The notes beneath the pieces were generated by a model. That model had not been told where the DNA came from. It did no database searches and worked only from the letters and a program-made list of their open reading frames with translations. Positions 19,700 through 27,385 of a stretch of 27,385 bases of DNA are shown here, piece by piece (within the stretch, counting starts at the first letter, position 1; each line of letters begins with the position of its first letter). The stretch is from Saccoglossus kowalevskii. Taxonomy: Eukaryota; Hemichordata; Enteropneusta; Harrimaniidae. The translations under genes and the position numbers were made by a program. The stretch covers positions 12,238 to 39,622 of the forward strand of contig NW_003108597.1 of assembly GCF_000003605.2 (NCBI RefSeq), written 5' to 3'.

Positions 19700-21045
19700 A
19701 TTCAGAGTATATCCAGGGTGTGGTTCATGCGCGAGTTGCAATTTTATACTACTACGTCAACATAGTTAAATTATACGCTATACTGTTTATGTCATACCCC
19801 ATAAAAGTCACATGTCAGACTACGACAAATGACCTTAATTGCAGTTACACAGTTGCCAAAGTACACACGTCATTGTTTGACCCATAAATAAAGCACTGTA
19901 ATATACTGCATCACTGTAATGTTAGGAATATATCACAGCCGTTTTTCGTTGATATACATTTCTTCTTACCCAATAGTCGCGTATTATGGCGTGCATGAAA
20001 TTAGAAAACTTATTGCCATAAAAGTTTATTGAACAAGATGCATCATATTGAATGGCTAGTTTACTGAATATTATACGACGAACAATACAAAACAACATGG
20101 CTGATTTTATGACGCACTATAACGAAAATGTGACATTGACACCGACAATGGTACATTATGGAGTGCCAACGTGCCAAATTTAATCAAGAGAGTAATGAAC
20201 TCAATTCAAATTTAAATGATAAATTGCTAGGGCTGTGCCAGTGTAGTAATTTCTCGGTCATCGACCACCGATTGATATGACTTTTTTTTTATTTCTGTGT
20301 AGTTTTTCGCTGTAACACCACCAAGACAAACCATCTTCCATTGTTTAATGCCAGTCATAGGTCAAGTAAAAATGGTATCAACAGCCACATATCCACTGTT
20401 ATAGTAGCAAGAGTCTAATTAAGTAATAGACATAACTAATTTTAATTATTACCCCGTGGTATCGGTTCACAAGTCCCTACATTTCAGGTTACTGTCTATG
20501 AACCAATGACCTTGAATTTAAAATTGGTATTATGTTCTATTGTATACAAGGCGGTAATTAGAACGTGTCAAAACAAATTAATATGATAAAGAAGTTTAGA
20601 GAAGTTTAATTAATGCCATACTTCAGACAGAACGTTAAACGGTTAATCTACAATCAGTGGGCAATTCATCATTGACACTATTCAAACTCACTCATAATAC
20701 ATGTTTAATTAATAATGTTTGAGGGTTCAATTGGCAACCCCACCGTTTGCTTACGCCATATTTAACATGCTGACTTATCTAAATTGCCTGACCACTTTAC
20801 AATTTGTTTACGATAGTAAACAAGTTTATTTGTCACATAATATGAGTAACATTGGTACTTGTTCAGCTTTAGCATTTTGACCCGGTGTTAGCTTGGCAAT
20901 ATCCCAAGGGTCACTCGATAATGACTGTAAATAACATCGGCGTCACGTCAACATCCAGCTTGTGTTATATATTTTATAGTCCCCATTCGAACGCAGTCCG
21001 AAAACTGGCCCTTATGGATTGACTTCTGTGCGTCCGTGCGTCTGG
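19700..21045. other. Gene-free AT-rich stretch
   Basis: No exon, RNA gene or clear repeat recognised on either strand. Confidence 0.45.
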
Positions 21046-21049
21046 GCCT

Positions 21050-21640
21050 ATTTCTTAAACATGCTTGGATTGATTACACTCAAACTTCACACATACATAA
21101 TATTATACATATAAACATCAATTTTTCTCACATTTGCTTCAAGATGATCGAATGGCTGTACTGAAAAATCATCAAAATCAGGCATTTCTCGGCTGTTTAC
21201 AGATCGATTTTGTTCAAACTTGGTACTTCAATTTAACATTATGGGACATTAATGTACGTCATGTTGCTTTCCATATCAGATTCAAAATGGGTGACTGGCG
21301 GCCATTTTGTTTTAATCAATGTAGTTCTAGTGATATATCTCTGACATGCTTTGATTGATTATGTTCAAAATTTAACTATTCATTATACATCATCGCATAG
21401 ATATACAGATATATTGATTTGACTATCCGATTCAAAACGGCCGAAGGGTGGTAATTTTTGTGCTAAAAATCATCACAAATCAAGCATTTCTGGCAGTTTG
21501 AAACAGGATCTCGGTGGTTTATGGATGGATTTTGTTCAAACTTGGTACATACATTACACTTTATGGGTCCCTATTTCTCAGATCCGATAAATGATTTGAC
21601 TGTTTTCATAATGCATACACACTACAGATAGATTGATATG
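21050..21640. repeat. Two tandem diverged copies of an approximately 300-base unit
   Basis: ATGCTTGGATTGATTACACTCA (near 21061) matches ATGCTTTGATTGATTATGTTCA (near 21348), and TTTTGTTCAAACTTGGTAC occurs at about 21208 and 21530. Words such as GGCGGCCATTTTG are typical of old interspersed repeats in invertebrate genomes. The open frame 21134-21358 is inside the repeat. Confidence 0.6.
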
Positions 21641-22900
21641 ATGATTGAAAATATAGGAGCAAATACCAAGATTCAGAAAAGCAATTCTTCCAAGGGGTTT
21701 TAGATTATAACACGAACTAATTCCCACGTTAGGCAAATAAACTTTTTTTATGTGTTTAGCGCTGTTAAGTAAGTCAGCAAATATACTAGTGTACTTGCTT
21801 CATCCAAATAGGGAGGGGGTCCAGAGGGGAACAGCCAACACGCCATTACGAAAAACCTCTATGGATTTGTTACGTTCTTACATGTTAATATTATGCCAGT
21901 ACTAAATCTTAGACTATTAACATTGAATGTTTATTCTATGATAAACCGTGCACAGAATGCCTAAAACACGCACGTTTCATACAGATTAAAAATAAAATAT
22001 TCATATGAAATTTTCAAAATGCTCATGACGGCAAAGGTTTGGGGTAAATTTTGAATTATATTGTGACGTTAAATGGGGGGGGGGGCTTTGTGGGGCTACG
22101 CCGTATCAGGAGCGGGAGCTGTCTTTAATGCCGGTCTAATAATCTTTGTCTTTGGTAGCGTGTCTCCTCCCTCTCAGCTTGTCCGCTGTCACGGGTTGGG
22201 TGGGGATTGTTTGGTGAATGTATATCACCGCAACTGAGGCTGTGCAGAGAAAGAAATATACCGGTAACAATTATAACAAATCAACACAACACAATATATA
22301 CGGTTTCCTGCTCTTTAATAAAGAAATAACAGGAATGCTAGTCACTGGAACCAGGAGGGGGTTGAAGTATACAGTACACAAATATTAAGAGACTTGATCT
22401 ATGCTGCAGGGAACACTCCACTCTTCAATGGACAGCAATGTACAATGTTGCGTTCCTTCGTATCTGACACACTATCGAAGCAGCTGCACTACAATTTAAT
22501 CTCGTGCTCTGTGTCCAGGGACTATCGGCAACTGTACTGGTATATGCTGCTACTGGCAGAACTGGTACAACGGGAGTAGTTCAGGCAGTGAGCTTCAGTG
22601 GTTCCTGTTGATCAGCAGGGATTACTGCACAGCACGTCTGCATATGTACCCCTGTATAGGGTACAGCTCACTGGAGTCAGGAATCAGCATCACGAGATGT
22701 TACAGGATCAAGTCAGGTCACCTTCCTGACTAAAGATTTTCACACTTGCCTCAACTTAAATAATGTATAGCCATGCAAACAATAAGATGTATCTAAAAAA
22801 ATGATTGGCTATCTCGAAATAACGGACCAATCAGTCTATCAAGAATGCCCATTTTGGTAGTGGAATAGACCACTTCTTATCCAAGCTCTACCAATTTAAA
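21641..22900. other. Gene-free stretch with G11 run and GC-richer repeat-like block
   Basis: An 11-G run lies at 22075-22085. From there to about 22740 the composition is less AT-rich than its surroundings, suggesting an inserted repeat, but no termini, transposase or long terminal repeats could be identified. Confidence 0.35.
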
Positions 22901-23195
22901 GTAGGAGACTTGGGTCTATGTCATATCTGTTTTCATTGCCAACAACACTGGGCTCAGCACATTCCAAGGTATTTCACAATCACCATGCCACTGTCTGAGA
23001 CATACCATTATGCCACAGGGAGAGACAGGATGTATGTATCTAAAATTCTGCTGACAACGCAATCCAGTGACTGTATCAGCAGTCTAAAAATAAACACGTG
23101 CAATGGGTTGTTGCGAAGTATCCAAACATGTGCGCTTTTCATCCACACAGCCAGAGCTCTGTATTTTTCACTTACAATTTATGTCACAATATGTT

Positions 23196-24098
23196 TAACT
23201 AGTTCCACTAATCGTCCTGCTAAAAATGTTATTGTTATCAGTTTAACTACCAGATGAAATGATTCATTCTGGCATTAATTATACGAAGAAGGTTGTGTTA
23301 ATATTTAGAATTCTATTTTCATTAAATTTTAATCAGGTATATGCAACCAATACAGTTTTATATTGTGATAAATATATTTAGAGAATTATATTTATAACAA
23401 CAATTGTCCAAAATATATATATTTTTTAACTTCTAAAACATAAAGCCATTATTCACATTATCGGAACGAGCCTTGTATATCGTAGTAACAGATCCGCATT
23501 TTAGGTATTCACTTCCTGCTATTCATTAAGGAAATACCCAGAATACATTTACTTTCTCCTATCACCCTACTGATGTTTGGTTGGTGAAAAAACGTCGAAG
23601 TTCATCATTCGCTAATACCGCAAATGAGAAAGATGCATGTGCTTATTCATCATGGTAGGTTTTGTCTGTATTCTTTGTGGTACGATATGGCAGTTTGCTT
23701 GAACAAATAACGTGACCAGAGCCTTTTTGATGCACTGGTTATGTGTCAACTCTTCGGCAGACTTAACATTTGGATACCATCTCAGGTCGAGGACACATGC
23801 AACTCCATCTTTCTCTAGTGCTGCATCAAGTTGATCTTGTAAACTAATCGCTTTTTTGACACGTTTTGTTGACTAATATTGATTTAAATATTGTTAAATA
23901 CGTCAGAACAAAAGCAAATAAAATTATCGATTAGTATTCACACCATATTCTACTGTACCAGTAGATTACGCATGATTTGTCTACATACGTGCTACGGATT
24001 TCCAAGGCAAGTTTTCAACTGTAGATGCTGCTTCACATTTGCTCAGTGTGCACATGTATAATAGTTTTATGTTCACCAGAAGCAGGACTGATCTGTTG
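23196..24098. repeat. Diverged repeat element, copy B (permuted)
   Basis: Blocks at 23196-23360, 23431-23639 and about 24005-24098 match copy A, but in the order 2-1-3 rather than 1-2-3. Between the second and third blocks lies sequence absent from copy A that contains the minus-strand open frame 23612-23872. Confidence 0.55.
23612..23872 (-). pseudogene. Minus-strand open stretch of unknown family
   Basis: An 86-codon open frame without an early ATG. It is preceded on the minus strand by an A/T tract ending ATTAG that could be an acceptor. Composition is protein-like: L-Q-D-Q-L-D-A-A-L-E-K-D-G-V, C-V-L-D-L-R-W-Y-P, then I-K-K-A-L-V-T-L-F-V-Q. Near its 3' end a frameshift would connect it to an F-A-x-L-A-N-D-E-L stretch that is also readable in copy A. 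It is probably a fragment of a transposon-carried or duplicated gene. I do not recognise the family. Confidence 0.3.
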
Positions 24099-24427
24099 AA
24101 ATAGGATTCGGTGTCAACCTGTAGCACAACATTCAACCATACAAATTGCTAATAGCAGATATGATGTGGTTTGTGATTGTATATTTTACCTTTATTTTAT
24201 CACTGGCACATTCAAATCACCAACCAATAAAGTGTATGTTTTTACCGGGGAAGATGGACACATATATTGTTTTGCATTCATGTTGTGGGTTTCGCGACAT
24301 ATGCTGATTATAGTGACTACATGTTTAGACAAAAATGAACGAACTCTATTAATACTAAACAATGACTTTATTGGCGTCTGGAAACAGTGAAATGAAACAC
24401 AGGGGAGAAACAACAAAGTAATTCAGC

Positions 24428-24488
24428 ATGGACATTGGAAACAAAGTTGATTTCACCGTTAATTTCACTGTTTTATTGGCTCTCTATT
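24428..24488 (+). CDS. Tentative first exon of the third gene
   Basis: ATG at 24428 opens 20 codons, the last part hydrophobic (F-T-V-L-L-A-L-Y), and ends at GTACGT (24489), phase 1. This matches the acceptor at 24563 across a 75-base pyrimidine-rich intron. The hydrophobic segment is too short for a confident signal peptide. Only phase and spacing support it. Confidence 0.25.
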
Positions 24489-24563
24489 GTACGTACGTAT
24501 TGTTTTGATTTGTCTCATGTTTTGGTTTCATATAATGTATTCTTTTTGATATTTATTGCGTAG

Positions 24564-24884
24564 ATCCTCAATTGAAGTGTCTTCATCGAGGAATGGATAG
24601 ACTGAAAACAAATACGGTACTCCCACATGTTGGTAACAAGCGCGTCATGAAACTAGACTCTCGTGTTGTAACGGACGGTGGCGATATTGACATGTGGGCT
24701 GATCAAATATCTTTGAATGCACCTACTGATTCAGATGAGGAAGACATGACAACTATTGGTCGTTCACTCAGCCTAGTATCAATTGAATCCACAGTAAAGG
24801 AGGCTGTGCAACGTGGTGGAGAAGAGTACAACACTTTGGAGATTGATAATGAGGACTCTGCCACTCACAGAGACGCAAGAAATG
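24564..24884 (+). CDS. Exon of a third gene, acidic Ser-rich, unknown family
   Basis: The acceptor TTGCGTAG ends at 24563 and the donor is a consensus GTATGT at 24885. The exon is 321 bases, phase 1-1, with no stops. It encodes 107 residues with D-S-D-E-E-D-M, I-G-R-S-L-S-L-V-S-I-E-S and E-E-Y-N-T-L-E-I-D-N-E-D. No domain is recognised. It shares phase 1-1 symmetry and polar, acidic, Ser-rich composition with the disordered exons of the two upstream genes, and may belong to a third family member that continues beyond the window. No convincing downstream exon was found before 27385. Confidence 0.5.
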
Positions 24885-25899
24885 GTATGTTAATTGAATT
24901 TACAAAATGTATCTGTGATGTGGACATTCTAAATTACCAAACTTGTTACTTGCTAACAACCTATACATCACCTGGAAGAACGAATATATATGAACGAATA
25001 CGGTAGTCCAATACGAATGTTTGTCTAAGGGATCACCTGATGGCCAATTTCGCTAGTTAACGGGCGAGGGGAAGCCTGTCAAATAAACGTATGAAAAAAG
25101 TGTATATAGAAATAATATTGGTTGGGTACAGGTAAATAATTTTTCGTAGGAAAGCTATAATAATCCGTTCTACTGACCAACTTAAATCAAGGTACAACTG
25201 CATCCTAATTATCTTGAAAAAGCCACATAAACTGGAAAAAGCCATATTCAAACTTATCCTGGCAATCCTGCGTGATTGCGAGGGATGCATATGCCCAGTA
25301 GACCAGGCAAATGTGAACCAAAACATATGTGGCTTACTCATTTTTGGGATAACTGTTTTAAAAATCTTAGTGTTCTCGCTATATTCCGATAGATTTTGCA
25401 ATTTCTAATTATCTCAACCTTACCACGCTAACGCACGAGACTCGTCTCGCCGCAGACCGGCACTTAATCATGTAAATTTACTGTTGATATGCGTGGAGAC
25501 CGCGGATAGATCTGGCCCACATTTCAGTTAACTGTTGTCAATGTGTCTCTTTAACCGTAAATACATCGATATGGTTTTGTCACACCGATTAATTTGATGA
25601 CAAAACTAGTTTACACAGAAAATTTCATGTATGTATCTTTTGCTAAATGGATATGTCACAAGCGATGTGAGAGTGGGAATGCTTTATGGGTGTTGCATTA
25701 CATCAGTCTAATTATAGCAATGACACAACATTGTTTTCAGTTCCTTGACCTTTGCATAAGGACAGCCATTACGCAGGGAAATTGAAACCATGGTTACAAG
25801 GACGTGAAAGTGGGCGCACGCAAACTGAGGTCATGCAAAATAAAGCATGTAGGTCAGCTGTGACGAGTGCTGATTAGTTGGCAATTTACTAAGTGTACT
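24885..25899. other. Probable intron or intergenic sequence
   Basis: No phase-1 exon with good splice sites was found. Open frames here (25057-25401 minus, 25594-25785 plus) have low-complexity or hydrophobic composition. Confidence 0.4.
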
Positions 25900-26016
25900 A
25901 TAAGATTATTACGAAGATACCTCAAAGTATGCACGAAGAGAGTGAAGCGGTAGTGCGCGTCCGTCGATGCGAAAGCGTACTGTGCATACTTTGAGGTATC
26001 TTCGTAATAACCTTAT
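25900..26016. repeat. Long hairpin, 35-bp stem
   Basis: Arms 25900-25934 and 25982-26016 are complementary at 34 of 35 positions (core TACGAAGATACCTCAAAGTA). The loop is 47 bases and contains a smaller AGTGCGC/GCGTACT stem. The ends read TAAG...CTTA next to TA dinucleotides, so a small foldback or TA-inserting MITE is likely. Expression as a hairpin RNA is an alternative. Confidence 0.85.
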
Positions 26017-27385
26017 TATTATACATCTTTCCCTACCAAGGATACATCCTTGGAATGCCGAAATCTAAAAAGTTTAGAACAGAATAAGCGAACTTCTTTG
26101 TATAGGGTTCGGTCAAACCCTGGTGGCAGCCATGTTTTTATTATTAGAGGACGCTTACGCGCGTTATCATTCCATATTTGGAATTCGCATTTCCTAATAT
26201 GGTAGGACGAAAATACCCCGTAAAATACCGCAAAATTACGGCACGCTGTAACTTGTGGCGTTACGGTGACAGATGTATAATAATAGTTCTTATTGCACTT
26301 TCTTATTACTGCACCCCCTTCAATAGTACAATATTGGACCCCTACAGGAACACCCAGTTCCTGTCGCTCCCCTGCATTAACACATAGTTCTTAATGCACC
26401 ACCTGCACCTAGTTTCTATGGCAGCCCAGGGGAACTATTAACTAGGTTTTATTGCCTCCTCTGATTTTATTGCCCCCTCTTTAAAATTTAATGACCTATG
26501 CACCGCTTTACTGTATGTTTATGGCGTTGCACATTGCTGTTTGTAAAGCCATTCAGCTGTGTTTGTCCTCTGCTTGGACCATATATACTGTATACAGCAA
26601 TTGTAAAATCTGAGATAAATCTCACGAGTAACCTCATTCTGAAGCTTGCTGCTGTGCGAAAAAGATGCTTTGTCTAGTTGAGGTCGATCATGAGGAAATT
26701 TGGACTTGCCTTGCAGGCGGTGAATATCCAGCATCAATGTAAAGCAAAGCAGCAAAGTATGCGTTTGAAAGACGGACCAACAAAAATTATAAAGTCAAAA
26801 ATTGTTTTTTTCTTCATTTCGTCGCACTGATTTTAAGGGACAGGGAATTGGGATCTTGCGTTATTCTTGATGTTGAACGACAGCAGCAAATCCCACACAC
26901 CCACAATGGTAAATACGCAGGAGCCAAAATTGAAGAAACTACCATCTAAAACAAGTAGAGAAAAACTCAACAAATCAGCTGACTGACAAGCACATCAATG
27001 CGACCATATAATCAGTTTCCTCTGCTGAAAGGGATGCTGGCAACATGATATCATTAACCAAAATCAATGTCTACCAGGGAGAGCGAGGAGGGATAGGGAA
27101 GGGATAAATTTGACATAATGGAAGTGCGTAATGGGTTTTTCAGCCATTGGAGGGACATGCCAATTGTCAATCAAAGGTATTGTCAAACAGCACGATTTTA
27201 CCAGCGGACAATAAAAAAAATACTTTCCTGTATGTTATCAGAATAAAGGACTCATCTCATTTCCAAAGATCGCATCATCTGGTCGGCGTACAAGATGTGC
27301 CTAAAATAAGTACAGAAAATCCAGCTTTACTGTATTTGTGAAATGCCAGAATGTCATGATAACACGAGACACCTGTGACGAACGG
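26017..27385. other. Gene-free end of window
   Basis: At 26280-26520 short words like TTATTGCACCCCC/TTATTGCCCCCTC recur irregularly. A minus-strand open stretch, 26519-26755, and tiny phase-compatible exon candidates (27144-27176) are not supported well enough to call. Confidence 0.35.

Noticed and set aside
26519-26755. Minus-strand 78-codon open frame
   Set aside because: No domain recognised and no supporting splice structure.
27144-27176. 33-base phase 1-1 exon candidate for the third gene
   Set aside because: Poor pyrimidine tract, weak donor and only 11 residues; likely chance.

Overview
The window looks like nuclear DNA of an AT-rich, intron-bearing invertebrate animal. Coding exons are separated by GT-AG introns of about 80-940 bases, and there are no bacterial-style operons. 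The proteins combine domains of animal innate-immune and apoptosis signalling: CARD, a DED-like region, a TRADD-N-like domain, FN3, ZU5, UPA and Death. Such adaptors are expanded in molluscs, brachiopods, amphioxus and echinoderms. AT-richness and diverged repeats with 'ttcaaacttggtac' and 'aaggtcac' words would fit a mollusc or brachiopod, but the species cannot be fixed from sequence alone.

Region 1 (about 511-5545, + strand) is a multi-exon gene. It encodes a disordered N-terminus with repeated R-D-S-G motifs, a DED-like plus CARD exon, a TRADD-N-like exon, a fibronectin III exon, basic Ser/Arg-rich exons and a C-terminus ending D-S-G-I-F-D-E-E. Every resolved intron is phase 1 and every internal exon is a multiple of three. 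The 5' end is uncertain and may lie outside the window. This domain order is one I do not recognise and is the main candidate for an undescribed system.

Region 2 (5546-9643) is intergenic. It holds a small foldback, degenerate 95-125-base tandem repeats, a GC-richer patch with a perfect CRE, and two weak exon candidates.

Region 3 (9644-13873, + strand) is a complete gene of eight coding exons. It starts with a 22-base exon that encodes seven residues, and the whole gene predicts a 782-residue soluble ZU5-UPA-Death protein. It also carries R-D-S-G-I near the N-terminus and an exact D-S-G-F-F-S near the C-terminus.

Region 4 (13874-24427) is about 10.5 kb without a convincing gene: diverged repeats, a pentanucleotide microsatellite, a large duplicated element with permuted segment order, and minus-strand open stretches of unknown status. 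Region 5 (24428-27385) holds at least one convincing phase 1-1 exon of a third gene (24564-24884) and a near-perfect 35-bp-stem hairpin.

Inference on how the genes work together: two neighbouring death-fold adaptor genes share D-S-G-hydrophobic motifs, Arg/Ser-rich basic exons and phase-1 exon borders. They look like members of one signalling family, with CARD/DED/TRADD-N contacts in one and Death/ZU5-UPA in the other. The D-S-G motifs resemble the phosphodegrons of IkB and beta-catenin, so turnover by SCF-beta-TrCP or a similar phospho-switch is a testable idea.
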